In this document: positions 1-9,600 of the stretch, piece after piece
How positions within the stretch are numbered: the stretch's first letter is position 1
Layout: the number at the start of each line of letters is the position of its first letter
DNA from: Actinomycetota bacterium
Lineage (GTDB): Bacteria; Actinomycetota; Thermoleophilia; Gaiellales; Gaiellaceae
Length of the DNA: 41,496 nt
Assembly: GCA_005888435.1 (NCBI GenBank)
Contig: VAXO01000092.1
Coordinates: forward strand, 1 to 41,496
Direction: 5' to 3'
Position numbers and translations under genes: made by a program
The notes under the pieces: generated by a model
Told to the model about the DNA's origin: nothing
The model's database searches: none
What the model saw: only the letters and a program-made list of their open reading frames with translations

Positions 1-2285
1 ATCCCGAGCTCGCGCGTCCGCTCGAAGACCGACAGCACTAGCGTGTTCACGACACCGAACAGGCTGATGATCACCGAGAGGCCGAGCAGCGCGTAGAGGA
101 CGTTGAGGACGAGGTTGATGTCGTCTTCCTGCGCCTTCTTGAACTGTGCGGCCGTCTGGACCTTCGCGTCCGGGAACCGGTTCAGCGCAAGTGCCAGCAA
201 GGCAGTGTTGTTGGGGGTGACACCGCCCTTGATGTCGATGAGCGTCATCAGGTTTTGCGGGCTGGCGTAGTTAGCGTCGAACGTCTTGGCTGACATGGTC
301 ACGGTGCCGAAGGGAGAACCACCGTTCGGCGGGTCGAAGATGCCCTTCAAGCGCAGGTGCAGGACCTTGCCGGTCGGGGTGGTCACGGGGATCGGTGAGC
401 CGAGCTCGAGGTCGTGGTCCTTGGCGTAGTCCTTGTCCACGAACGCGCCGTTGGCTCCGAGCCGGGCGGACGCGTGCTCCGATCCTGGCAGCCAGTCGAT
501 CCTGACTCCGCGCGAGAGATTGGGCGTGACCGCGGTGACTTGGACGTTGTGCCCGAAGACGCGCGCGTCACCGCCGCGGATCGGCGTGACGGCTGTTATT
601 CCGGGTGTGACGCCGACCGCTTCGTCGGCCTGCTTCGTGAACGGGTCGAAGCCGTTCTCCGCCGTCAGTGCATAGTCGGCGACGAAGAGCTTGTTGACCG
701 CGTCCGAGAACGACGACCGCAAGCCGGCTCCGAGGATGGCCACGAACGTGATCAGCGCCAAGCCGATCATCAGCGCCGATGCTGTTGACGCCGTCCGGCT
801 CGGATTGCGCATCGCGTTCTCGCGAGCAAGCGAGCCTGCGAGACCGCCGATTCGCGCGCCCGGCCAGCCCAGGACATAAGCGAGCGGTCGCACCGCTCGC
901 TTCGCATTGATCGAAACGCCGACGAACAGGATCAACGTCCCAAAGCCGAGCGCGAGCAGCCTTGTCGCCGTCGTCAAGCCACTCCCGAAGATCCCGTATA
1001 CGAGCAACAGGATCCCGAGCGCGAGTGTTGCGATCGAGAACACGGGCCCGAAGCGGGACAGGCGCGTGACCGGCAGCGTCGCCCCTTCGCGCACCGCTGC
1101 GATCGGAGGCACGCGCGTCGCCCGGATCGCCGGCCGGAGGCTAGCGAGCAGCGTGACGGCGACGCCCACGAAGATGCTGACGACGATCGTGCGGGTTGCG
1201 AAAACGGTCCCTGTCTTCGGGAAGTTCAGCCCGATTGCGGTGAACAACGCGTCCAGCGCCTTCGCGATCCCGAGGCCGAGGAAGAGCCCGGCCAAGGAGG
1301 CGAACAGGCCGATCGCGAGCGCCTCGACCATGACGCTGCGCAGGACTTGCCGTCGCGAGCCGCCGATCGTTCTCAACGTCGCGAACTCACGCATGCGCTG
1401 GGCGATCGTGATCGAGAGCGTGTTCGCGATGACGAACGCGCCGACGAAGAGCGCGAGGACGCCGAACGCCAGCAGGACCTTCTGGAAGATGCCGAGCGTG
1501 CCGTTGACGTCGTCGACGGCTTCCTGCGTCTGCACAGCGGCTGTCTTCGCCTGCGCCGTTGGCGGGAGGAGTGGCCGGATCTGGCCGACGAGCGCCTCAG
1601 GTGTGACGCCGGGCTTCGCGGCGACCTGGACCTGGTCGAACTTACCGACCTTGTCGAACAGCTGCTGCGCCGTGGGCACGTCGAAGATGGCGATCGTCGA
1701 CGCGCCGATCGAGGACGACGAGGAGAACGTCGCGATGCCGGCGATCTCGAGCTGGCGAACCCCTTCGTCCGCGGCGATCCCGATCGAGTCGCCGACGGCG
1801 TAGTGCTGCTTTTCCGACGTGCGCTTGTCGATCGCGATCTGACCGTTACCGACGGGCCACTTCCCGGCGACGAGCTTGAGCGGATTGAAGCGCTTGTCGT
1901 TTGCCGGATCGACGCTCGCCGCGATCGCCGCGCCGCCGCCCGTCGAGATGACCTTCCCGTCGCGGTCGATCAGCTTGAGCGTGTCGGCGACCGATCCGGC
2001 CGCTGCGGCCACGTCGGGGAGCGCCTTCACCTTGGCCAGCACGGTGGCGGGGAACGCAGGCGTTTCCTCGGTGTTGCTGTTCGTGTTCTTGAACGCGACC
2101 TTGCCGCTGACGACGGCGTCCGCGTTCTCGTACGAGTCGCTGACGACGTTCGTGAACGCGGCGGTGATCGTGTCCGTGAGGACGTAGGTGCCGCTGATCA
2201 TCGAGACGCCGAGGACGATCGCCAGCGCCGTCAGGACGGTGCGGAGCTTGCGTCCGAGCAATCCCTTGAGGGCGACGGCGTTCAT
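1..2285 (-). CDS. ABC transporter permease, FtsX/MacB type (C-terminus cut by window edge)
   Basis: Integral membrane subunit of an ABC exporter of the MacB/LolE/FtsX type, which typically moves peptides, lipids or lipoproteins, or drives an outside-facing activity. About 761 residues are visible from the ATG at 2285. They show an N-terminal membrane segment (about residues 9-30), a large extracytoplasmic MacB-like domain (about 40-255), an FtsX domain with several membrane spans (about 265-400), two further spans, then a second half with a span near 495-515, another external domain, and a last span starting near 725 where the sequence leaves the window. This two-FtsX layout is usual for large actinobacterial permeases of about 850 residues. 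The ATG overlaps the stop of the ATPase gene upstream (ATGA), so the two are co-translated. The substrate cannot be deduced. Confidence 0.9.
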   Translation of the reverse strand, partial: MNAVALKGLLGRKLRTVLTALAIVLGVSMISGTYVLTDTITAAFTNVVSDSYENADAVVSGKVAFKNTNSNTEETPAFPATVLAKVKALPDVAAAAGSVADTLKLIDRDGKVISTGGGAAIAASVDPANDKRFNPLKLVAGKWPVGNGQIAIDKRTSEKQHYAVGDSIGIAADEGVRQLEIAGIATFSSSSSIGASTIAIFDVPTAQQLFDKVGKFDQVQVAAKPGVTPEALVGQIRPLLPPTAQAKTAAVQTQEAVDDVNGTLGIFQKVLLAFGVLALFVGAFVIANTLSITIAQRMREFATLRTIGGSRRQVLRSVMVEALAIGLFASLAGLFLGLGIAKALDALFTAIGLNFPKTGTVFATRTIVVSIFVGVAVTLLASLRPAIRATRVPPIAAVREGATLPVTRLSRFGPVFSIATLALGILLLVYGIFGSGLTTATRLLALGFGTLILFVGVSINAKRAVRPLAYVLGWPGARIGGLAGSLARENAMRNPSRTASTASALMIGLALITFVAILGAGLRSSFSDAVNKLFVADYALTAENGFDPFTKQADEAVGVTPGITAVTPIRGGDARVFGHNVQVTAVTPNLSRGVRIDWLPGSEHASARLGANGAFVDKDYAKDHDLELGSPIPVTTPTGKVLHLRLKGIFDPPNGGSPFGTVTMSAKTFDANYASPQNLMTLIDIKGGVTPNNTALLALALNRFPDAKVQTAAQFKKAQEDDINLVLNVLYALLGLSVIISLFGVVNTLVLSVFERTRELG

Positions 2286-3067
2286 CGCGCCAGCTCTTCC
2301 ATGACCGCGATCACCTCGTGGGCGTCGGAGCGGCCGAGGTCCTTGACGATCAGGCCGTCGGCGAGGAAGAGGATCCGGTCGGCGATGGCTGCCGCACGCG
2401 GGTCGTGCGTGACCATGACAGTCGTCTGGCCGTACGTGTCGACCGAGTCGCGCATGAGCTCGAGAATCTCGCCGCTCGTCTTCGAGTCGAGGTTCCCGGT
2501 CGGCTCGTCCGCGAAGACGATCGTCGGCTTGCTCACGAGCGCTCGCCCGATCGCCACGCGCTGCTGTTGTCCACCCGAGAGCTCCGACGGGCGGTGGTCG
2601 CGGCGATTCGAGAGGCCGATCTTGCCCATGAGCTCGGCGACCCATTTCTTGTCGGGCTTCACGCCGGCGATCGCGAGCGGGAGCACGACGTTCTCCTCGG
2701 CGTTCAGCATCGGCAGCAGGTTGAAGAACTGGAAGATGAACCCGATGTGTTGGCGGCGGAGCCCCGTCAGCTCGTTGTCGTTCAGCTTCGAGATCTTCGT
2801 GCCGGCGATGCTCACGTCACCGGAGGTCGGCTTGTCGAGGCCGGCCAGGATGTGCATCAGAGTGGACTTGCCCGAGCCCGAGGGGCCCATGACCGCGGTG
2901 AGATTGCCTTCGGCGACCTCCAACGACACGCCGCGAAGTGCATCGACGCACGTCTCGCCTTCACCGTAGCGGCGGCGCAAGTCGTCGGCTGTGACGACCG
3001 CTTCGTCACCGACTACTCCGAGTAGGTCTTCGTCGATCTGCGGAACTGGAACTGCAATGGTCGCCAT
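2282..3067 (-). CDS. ABC transporter ATP-binding protein, MacB/LolD family
   Basis: ATPase partner of the permease that follows it. Visible motifs are Walker A (GPSGSGKST), the Q-loop region (FIFQFFNLLPMLNAEENV), the ABC signature (LSGGQQQRVAIGRAL), Walker B (TIVFADEPTG) and the switch histidine (MVTHDPRAA), as expected for the MacB/LolD/FtsE branch. The chosen ATG (MATIAVPV, 261 residues) is preceded by AAGGAGA at 7 bases. An in-frame ATG at 3166 also has a plausible ribosome-binding site and would add 33 residues of unclear value. About 30 residues precede the nucleotide-binding domain. The stop overlaps the permease start by 4 bases. The kinase/regulator pair lies directly upstream on the same strand, which suggests, but does not prove, that it controls this exporter. 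Confidence 0.93.
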   Translation of the reverse strand: MATIAVPVPQIDEDLLGVVGDEAVVTADDLRRRYGEGETCVDALRGVSLEVAEGNLTAVMGPSGSGKSTLMHILAGLDKPTSGDVSIAGTKISKLNDNELTGLRRQHIGFIFQFFNLLPMLNAEENVVLPLAIAGVKPDKKWVAELMGKIGLSNRRDHRPSELSGGQQQRVAIGRALVSKPTIVFADEPTGNLDSKTSGEILELMRDSVDTYGQTTVMVTHDPRAAAIADRILFLADGLIVKDLGRSDAHEVIAVMEELAR

Positions 3068-3286
3068 CTTCGTCTCCTTCTCTGGATGTCTCGCGCGGGC
3101 GACGATGCCCGGCGCGTAGATCTCGTCCGTGGGTTCGGGCTCGCTCTGAATCACGCGCGACTTCATCGCCGCTTCCTCATCGGTGCTCCTCGCTTCTGGG
3201 GAACGTGCCCAAGCTCGCACGGCCCGACCGGAACGAGAAGACGGGCTACCCGTAGATGAGGGGGCGGGTTTCTGGTGTGTTCGGGA
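3068..3286. other. Intergenic region between response regulator and ABC operon
   Basis: 219 bases with no convincing gene. It should hold the promoter of the ABC operon, but I see no clear -35/-10 pair. An inverted repeat ACGGG-CTA-CCCGT lies at 3241-3253 and could be an operator. Short reading continuations upstream of the ATPase (starts at 3166 or 3220) are possible but unsupported. Confidence 0.4.
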
Positions 3287-3931
3287 TCACGAACGGAGGA
3301 ATGCGAGGACGGCGAGTACGCGCTTCGACTCCGTCCCGGTCGACGGCAGCCCGAGCTTCGAGAAGATCGTCGACACGTATTTCTCCACGGCGCGCGTCGT
3401 GATCACGAGCTTGTCTCCGATGCCCTGGTTCGAGCGCCCTTCTGCCATCAAGACGAGGACTTCGCGTTCCCGAGGGGTGAGACGGGTGAACGGATCGTCG
3501 TCGCGCTGCCGAGAAAGGAGCGTCGACACGATCATCGGATCGAGCGCTGAGCCGCCGTCCGCGACGCGTCGGAGGGAGAAGACGAAGTCCTTGACGTCAC
3601 CGATTCGGTCCTTCAGCAGATAGCCGACGCCCTCCGGGGAATCGGCGAGCAGCTGCATTGCGAGACCGGGCTCGACGTACTGCGACAGCACGAGGACGCC
3701 GACGGACGGGTGACTCGCGCGGATCTCGAGCGCCGCACGCAGCCCTTCGTCGCTGTGCGTCGGCGGCAGGCGAATGTCGACGATCACGACGTCGAGCGCA
3801 TAGCTGCGCACCTTGAGCATGAGGTCCTCGGCATCGCCGCACTGCGCGACGACGTCGAAGCCGGCCTCGCTGAGGAGGCGACTCAGCCCTTCCCGCAGGA
3901 GAACACCGTCTTCGGCGATTGCTACGCGCAC
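3287..3931 (-). CDS. Response regulator, NarL/LuxR family
   Basis: DNA-binding output of a two-component system, 214 residues from a GTG at 3931. The receiver domain (about 1-125) has the acidic pocket near residues 7-8 (AED), the phospho-acceptor Asp52 in VVIVDIRLPP and the conserved lysine in GYLLKD. The LuxR-type helix-turn-helix (about 148-205) carries the classic LTPREREVLVLMAEG motif and the recognition region TTRAVEKYVSTIFSKLGL. The GTG lies inside the 3' end of the kinase gene (10-base overlap), so the two are translated together. A small hairpin (GTTCG/CGAAC, 3279-3294) surrounds the stop codon. The target genes are unknown; the ABC exporter just downstream is the obvious candidate. 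Confidence 0.93.
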   Translation of the reverse strand: MRVAIAEDGVLLREGLSRLLSEAGFDVVAQCGDAEDLMLKVRSYALDVVIVDIRLPPTHSDEGLRAALEIRASHPSVGVLVLSQYVEPGLAMQLLADSPEGVGYLLKDRIGDVKDFVFSLRRVADGGSALDPMIVSTLLSRQRDDDPFTRLTPREREVLVLMAEGRSNQGIGDKLVITTRAVEKYVSTIFSKLGLPSTGTESKRVLAVLAFLRS

Positions 3932-5700
3932 GGGATCTCCGCCCGCACGCGGGTGCCGCCGCCTGAGGGCGTCCAGACGCGCAGCCTGCCTCCGAGCGCC
4001 TCGACCCGGTCGGCGAGACCGCGGAGCCCCGTGCCCCGTTCGGTATCGGCGCCGCCGATTCCGTCGTCGACGACCTCGACGACCACCTGGCCGTCCCTTC
4101 GGCCGACCTCGACGCTCGCAGCGGTGGCGTGCGCGTGCTTCCCGATGTTCGCAAGGCTCTCGCAGACGACGTAGTAGGCCGCCACTTCGAGGGGCTCCTG
4201 AAGGCGGCCGTCGAAACCGACGAACAACCTGACCGGAATGGGAGCTCGAGCGGCCATCGACTCCAGCGCGACCTTGAGCCCATGGCCGCTCACGACCGCG
4301 GGGTGGATTCCCCGCGCAACGTCGCGTAGCTCGGACAGTGACAGTGCGATCTCCGTGCGCGCCAGGTCCAGGCGGTGCTGAGCATCGGGATCCGCAGCCA
4401 GTTGCTGTTCCAGCCGGCTGAGCTCGAGAGAGAGCGCGATCAGGCGTTGCTGCGCGCCGTCGTGCAGGTTTCGCTCGAGCCGCTGCCGCTCCCGCTGGCC
4501 GGCGGCGATGACCCGCGCGCGCGAACCGCGCAACTCTTCGAGCCGAGCTCTCAGCTCCGCCTGAAGGCGGCCGTTCTCGACCGCGATGCCCGCAGCGGCA
4601 GTGACGGCAGCCAGCAGCTCCGGCTCGTCCTGCAACGAGCGGTCGTGCAGCAGCGCGGCGACGTGTTCGCCCGCGCGGTCGATCGGCGTTTTTGCCCGTC
4701 CGCGCGCGAGCGCGTCGACGACATCGACAGGCTGTCCTTCGACATCGGTGTACGTCTCGAACTGCGGCAACCAGTACGCCAGCTCGAGCGACGGGTCGCG
4801 AAGCGTGCGGGCCAGAGCGTCGCGGAGAGCGGTGGGCGTCAGGTCCGCGCGCAGCTGCACGACGAGATCCTCGAGGGCAGAGTGCGAGAGCCGCGCATGC
4901 AGCAAGCCGATCAGGAAGACGGTCGGCGCCAGCGCCAGCGTGGCGAAAGTCGCCCAACGAATCTGAGCAACCCAGGGACCACCCCAGGCCGCTGCACCGA
5001 AGAGGAAGGCGATCATGAGGAGGCCCCCGGCGAAGGCGTCGAAGAAGAGACCCAGCGAAGGACGAAGCGGCCTGACGGCGCGCAGCCTGCGCACGATCAG
5101 CACGCCGACGCCCGCAAGGCAGAACACGCTGACCATCGTCAACTGGAGCCTTTGAAACGCGTGCGACAGCCCGGGGTTGACGTCATGCTCGAGCAGGTTG
5201 CTCGGGCCGAAGCCGCCGAAATACATGCGCACCGGCTCGAGCCCGATTGCGGTCGCGTATGCAGTCGCGACCAGGACGCGGACGAACCGCCCTCTCAACC
5301 GTCCGTCGGGAAATGCGAGGAACACATGCAGGAACACAACCGGCGTCACGAGGTCGAGCGTTTGTCCGAACGTGAACAGGTAGTCGTTCGTCGCCCAGAC
5401 CAATGTCGCGAAGAAGTTCACGAAACCCGCGGCGACCAGCAGCGCGCCGAAGCGGCTCCCCGGACGCCGCCACCACGCGACGAGCCCGCAGACGATGTAG
5501 GACAGGGTGAGCCAGACGGTGAGCATCGCGATCACCAGTGGCTCGCCGAGCTGCCCCGCTATTTCATCGCTGACCAGCGCCAGCGCGCAAGAGACGCTCG
5601 CCGCCGCGACCCCGGCGAGCCCGATTGACACGAGGACGACCTGTCTGGGCGGCGCGCGCGCGACGCTCACCCCCACCCCCGCGAGTGCGTTCGCCGCCAT
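3922..5700 (-). CDS. Membrane sensor histidine kinase, HisKA_3 (NarL-type) family
   Basis: 592-residue sensor kinase paired with the overlapping response regulator. The N-terminal 270 residues hold about eight hydrophobic segments with short loops (including HVFLAFPDGRL), so the signal is probably sensed in or near the membrane. A GAF-like linker (about 285-375) is followed by the dimerisation helix with phospho-acceptor His413 in RNLHDGAQQRL. The C-terminal ATPase domain has the N-box region, the G1 motif DDGIGGA and the G2 motif GTGLRGLADR, ending in a short G-rich lid. No helix-turn-helix or PAS domain is evident. The start is an ATG preceded by a purine-rich stretch. An unusual pair of competing hairpins lies just upstream (5791-5834). 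Confidence 0.93.
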   Translation of the reverse strand: MAANALAGVGVSVARAPPRQVVLVSIGLAGVAAASVSCALALVSDEIAGQLGEPLVIAMLTVWLTLSYIVCGLVAWWRRPGSRFGALLVAAGFVNFFATLVWATNDYLFTFGQTLDLVTPVVFLHVFLAFPDGRLRGRFVRVLVATAYATAIGLEPVRMYFGGFGPSNLLEHDVNPGLSHAFQRLQLTMVSVFCLAGVGVLIVRRLRAVRPLRPSLGLFFDAFAGGLLMIAFLFGAAAWGGPWVAQIRWATFATLALAPTVFLIGLLHARLSHSALEDLVVQLRADLTPTALRDALARTLRDPSLELAYWLPQFETYTDVEGQPVDVVDALARGRAKTPIDRAGEHVAALLHDRSLQDEPELLAAVTAAAGIAVENGRLQAELRARLEELRGSRARVIAAGQRERQRLERNLHDGAQQRLIALSLELSRLEQQLAADPDAQHRLDLARTEIALSLSELRDVARGIHPAVVSGHGLKVALESMAARAPIPVRLFVGFDGRLQEPLEVAAYYVVCESLANIGKHAHATAASVEVGRRDGQVVVEVVDDGIGGADTERGTGLRGLADRVEALGGRLRVWTPSGGGTRVRAEIPCA

Positions 5701-5802
5701 TTGCCCACCGCCCCTCGAAGCCCCTGCTCGACGTCAGTGCAGACGGAACCTCTCAGGCGCGGCCGTCAGGGGCGGGGTCGGGGCACCAAACTGACGAAAG
5801 GA

Positions 5803-5834
5803 GGCGTCAGCGCCCCAGGATACTCCTGGACGCC
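5803..5834 (-). terminator. Compound stem-loop after fabI
   Basis: GGCGTC (5803-5808) pairs with GACGCC (5829-5834) around an inner CCAGGA-TAC-TCCTGG stem (5815-5829). It starts 18 bases after the fabI stop and, read on the minus strand, is followed by CTCCTTTCGTC. This is a plausible intrinsic terminator for fabI, although the T-run is weak. It shares bases 5805-5808 with a second hairpin (5791-5810). Confidence 0.4.
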
Positions 5835-5851
5835 GCCGACTCAAAGTCGTC

Positions 5852-6628
5852 CTACATGCCCATCGAGTGGTAGCCGGAATCGACGTAGAGGATCGTCCCC
5901 GTGACGTTCTTTGCGTCGTCCGATAGGAGGTACGACGCCGCCGCCCCGACGTCGTCCGCGTCGATGTGCCGGCGCAGCGGGGAGCGCTCCTCGACGATGG
6001 CTTCCATCGTCGGGAAGCCCGCGATCGAGCGCGCTGCGAGCGTTCGGACCGGACCGGCAGAGATGGCGTTGACTCGGATGTTCTTCTGCCCCAGGTCCCA
6101 CGCGAGGTAGCGCACCGACGCATCGAGCGCGGCTTTCGCGACGCCCATGACGTTGTAGTGCGGCACCGCGCGCTCGCCGCCGAGATAGGTCATCGTCAGG
6201 ACCGAGCCGCCGCCCGCGGCCTCCATCAACGGCTCAGCCGCGCGGGCGCAGGCGACGAGCGAGTAGGCGCTCACGTCGAGGGCGAGCCAGAAGCGGTCGC
6301 GGGGCGTGTCGGTGAACCGTCCCTCGAGGTCTTCAGCCGCCGCGTACGCGACGGAGTGGACAAGCAGGTCGAGCTGGCCGCCGAACGCGTTCCCGACCTC
6401 GTCGAACACCCGCGCGACGTCGTCGTCGGAGCGGACGTCGCACTCCGTCACGAGCGGGCTCGACACGGACCCGGCAAGCTCGCGGACGCCCTTCTCGATC
6501 CGCTCGCCCTGGTAAGTGAACGCCAGCTGCGCCCCGGCGTCGGCCAGCCGCTTCGCGATCGCCCACGCGATCGAGCGGCGGTTTGCGACGCCGAGAACCA
6601 GCCCGCGCTTGCCCTCGTAGGGAGCCAT
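5852..6628 (-). CDS. fabI: Enoyl-[acyl-carrier-protein] reductase (NADH) FabI
   Basis: Catalyses the last reduction in each round of type II fatty-acid elongation, converting trans-2-enoyl-ACP to acyl-ACP with NAD(P)H. The 258 residues match FabI in length. The N-terminus has the divergent Rossmann glycine motif typical of enoyl reductases (LVLGVANRRSIAWAIA). The catalytic set is visible as Tyr148, Tyr158 and Lys165 in TYLGGERAVPHYNVMGVAK, equivalent to E. coli Tyr146/Tyr156/Lys163. FabI is the usual target of triclosan-like inhibitors. The ATG at 6628 is 8 bases after a -10-like TATGCT on the same strand, so the mRNA is probably leaderless. The gene diverges from the secreted protease. Confidence 0.96.
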   Translation of the reverse strand: MAPYEGKRGLVLGVANRRSIAWAIAKRLADAGAQLAFTYQGERIEKGVRELAGSVSSPLVTECDVRSDDDVARVFDEVGNAFGGQLDLLVHSVAYAAAEDLEGRFTDTPRDRFWLALDVSAYSLVACARAAEPLMEAAGGGSVLTMTYLGGERAVPHYNVMGVAKAALDASVRYLAWDLGQKNIRVNAISAGPVRTLAARSIAGFPTMEAIVEERSPLRRHIDADDVGAAASYLLSDDAKNVTGTILYVDSGYHSMGM

Positions 6629-6636
6629 GGTGGGCG

Positions 6637-6642
6637 AGCATA
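6637..6642 (-). promoter_or_regulatory. -10 element of fabI
   Basis: TATGCT (TANNNT type), 8 bases before the fabI ATG, predicting a leaderless mRNA. It shares its TA step with the oppositely directed -10 of the protease gene. Confidence 0.55.
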
Positions 6643-6646
6643 AACT
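6641..6646 (+). promoter_or_regulatory. -10 element of the subtilisin-like protease gene
   Basis: TAAACT, 7 bases before the TTG at 6654. It supports that TTG, rather than the ATG at 6627, as the true start. It overlaps the fabI -10 on the other strand. Confidence 0.55.
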
Positions 6647-6653
6647 CTGTGCC

Positions 6654-9600
6654 TTGCGCCGTTCTGGGGGTCTCCTGCTAATCGCGACGGCGCTCGCTGC
6701 GGTCACCCCCGCCGGTGGAACGCTCATGCCCGTGACGCACCACGGCCCGCGCGTCCGCGCCGGCATCCTCTCCATCCCGCCGCATCACGCCGACGGCCGC
6801 GTGCGCGTGATTGTCGGCCTCGAGCCGACGCCGCTCGCAGCCGCATACGGCCGCACGTTCGCCGCGGTCGGACCGACGCACAGGCTCGACGTGACGACGT
6901 CGTTCTCCCGCCGCTATCTCGCTCGAGTAGTCGCCTCACAGCGCGCCGCGGCTGCGCGGCTCCTGCGCGCCATCCCGCAAGCACGAATCGGCCGGCGGTT
7001 CCAGGTCGTGCTGGACGGGATGACCGTGACGCTTCCAGTCACGAAGCTTCCTGCGCTTGCACGCCTGGCGGTCGTCCACAAGATCTACCCCAGCGCGACG
7101 TACCGCCTGCTCACCGACACGAGCCCAGGCGTGATCGGCGCCGACGAGCTCCACACGGTCACCGGCGCACGCGGCGAGGGGATCAGGATCGGGATCGTCG
7201 ACGACGGCGTCGACAACAAGAACCCGTTCCTGGCGCCCGACGGCCTGACCTACCCGGCGGGCTTCCCCCGCGGGGGCAAGAAGTGGACGACGCCGAAGGT
7301 CATCGTCGCGCGCGCGTTCCCGGGCCCGAACTCCGGCCGTCGCGGCCGGCTCCCGATCGATCGGCAGGCGTCGTTCCACGCGACGCACGTCGCCGGGATC
7401 GCAGCGGGCGATGCGGGCACCTGCTCGCCCGGCGGGCGCGACCACCCGCCGACGTGCGGGCTGTCCGGCGTCGCGCCGCGCGCGTACATCGGCAACTACC
7501 GGGTCTTCAACGTGCCGACGCCGATCGGGCAGATCGCCAACACGCCCGAGATCGCGGCTGCGTTCGAGTCCGCGGTGCGCGACGGGATGGACGTGATCAA
7601 CTTCTCCGGCGGGGGCGCGGAGACAGAGCCGGCGAACGACGCGATGGTCGAAGTGATCCACAACGTCGTGCTCGCAGGCGTCGTGCCGGTCATCTCCGCC
7701 GGCAACGACCGCGACGAGTTCGGCATGGGCACGATCGGCTCCCCGGGAACGGCGCCCGACGCGATCACCGTCGCAGCGACCTCGAACACGCACGTCTTCT
7801 CGCCGGTGCTGGCCGTGCGCTCGCCCGGCGCGCCCGCCGATCTCGCCGGCATTCCGATTGCGAGCGCCGGGGGCGCGCGCTTCCCCGGCACGCTCTCCGT
7901 CACGCCGAACGATCTCCTCGACGTCGGCTCGCTCGGCGTCGATCGCCGGCTGTGCGGGCCGGACGACGATCCGAACAATCCGAACAAGACGTCGCTGCGG
8001 GCCGGGAGCCTGGCCGGCGTGATCGCGCTCGCGTCTCGCGGAGAGTGCACCTTCGTGTCGAAGGCGATCCGCGCCCAACGCGCCGGCGCGGTCGGATTGG
8101 TGCTCGTCGACAACCGCCCGGGCGAAGCGAACGCCATCCCGGTGCAGCTTCCGATCCCTGCGGGGATGATCGCCGACCTCGACGGCGCGCATCTGCGCGC
8201 ATACCTCGCCACGACCGGCGGCCGCGCCCCTGTGACGATCTCGAACATCATCCAGCGCGACGAGACCGGACGCAGCGGGGTGATCACGAGCTTCTCCTCC
8301 GGCGGCCCGACCGCGTTCGCGCACCTCTTGAAGCCCGACGTCTCCGCGCCCGGCGGGCAGATCCTCTCCTCCACGCTGCCGGAGTTCACCGGCGGTACGC
8401 CGTTCGCCGTGTTCGACGGCACGAGCATGTCGGCGCCGCACGTCACCGGCGCAGCCGCGCTCCTCTTGCAGCTCCACCCGGGCTGGAGCGCCCAGCAGGT
8501 GAAGTCCGCGCTGATGTCGACCGCCGGCCCGGCGTGGGCCGACACCGCCCGCACGCAGGAAGCGCCGGTAACGCTCGAGGGCGCCGGGCTCGTCGACCTG
8601 CCGCGCGCAGCGAAGCCGCTCGTCTTCACGCAGCCGTCGTCGCTCTCGTTCCAGGATCTCGATGTCAACCACGGCGCCGACAGCAAGGCGCTCCTCGTCC
8701 GTGTCAGCGACGCGGGCGGCGGCAACGGGACGTGGCAGGTGCAGCTCGAGGCGCAGTCCGCCACCGCCGGAGCGTCGCTCGACCTGCAGCCCGAGCTCAC
8801 GCTCGCGCCGGGCGGCGAGACCGAGCTTGCCGTCGTCGCGCGCGCGAGCGCTACCGCTTCGGCCGGTGACGACTACGGCTTCATCCTGCTCGGGCGCGGC
8901 GAGGAGACGCGCAAGATCCCGTACGAGTTCTACGTCGGGCGCCCGCAGGTCGAGCTGACGCCGGCGAAGAAGCTGCAGAGGCTGCAGCTCGGCAGCACGC
9001 TCGCCGGGACGAACCGAGTGACGACCTACTGTTGCCCGTCCGCCCCGTTCGGGCCGCCACCGGACTACGTCGGGCCTGCGATGAACGAGTCAGGCGCGGA
9101 GACGACGTACACGACCACGATCGACCATCCGGTCGCGAACCTCGGCGTCGCGATCGAGTCGGCGACGCCGGGCGCGCTCATCGATCCGTGGTTCCTCGGC
9201 TCGCCGAACGAGCGCGACGTCCAGGGATACGCCGGCACCCCCGTGAACGTCAATGAGCTGATGCCCGATTTCGGGATCGACCTGGGGACGGCCGGCGCCT
9301 CGTTCCCGAAGGTGCAGCGCTTCTATGTGACGGTGGACTCCGGCTCCGATCCGTTCACGGGCCGTGCGCTGCCCGGGCGCTACGTCCTGCGCTCGTGGGT
9401 GAACGACGTGCGCCCGCCCAAGATCCGGCTCGTCACGAGACGCGTCGCGCAGGGAAGGCCGACGATCGTCGCCCACGTCACCGATGCGGGCGCGGGGGTC
9501 GATCCGCTCTCAGTGGTGATCGCCTACCGCGGCGTGCTGGTCGGCGCCGCCCTCTACGACCCGGGCACCGGCGTCGCGATCTTCCCGATCCCGAAGGCTG

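Noticed and set aside
1347-2969. Long open frame on the plus strand opposite the ABC genes
   Set aside because: Arg/Asp-rich shadow frame caused by high GC; the minus strand carries clear ABC permease and ATPase domains.
3068-3220. Extended N-terminus of the ABC ATPase (starts at 3220 or 3166)
   Set aside because: The ATG at 3067 has the best-placed AAGGAGA; extension residues show no family similarity. The 3166 start remains possible.
3241-3253. ACGGG-CTA-CCCGT as a definite operator
   Set aside because: A 5-base inverted repeat is expected by chance in this composition; noted only as a possibility.
6627-6653. ATG 6627 as the protease start
   Set aside because: It overlaps the fabI ATG on the other strand and lies upstream of the TAAACT box; TTG 6654 gives a normal signal peptide.
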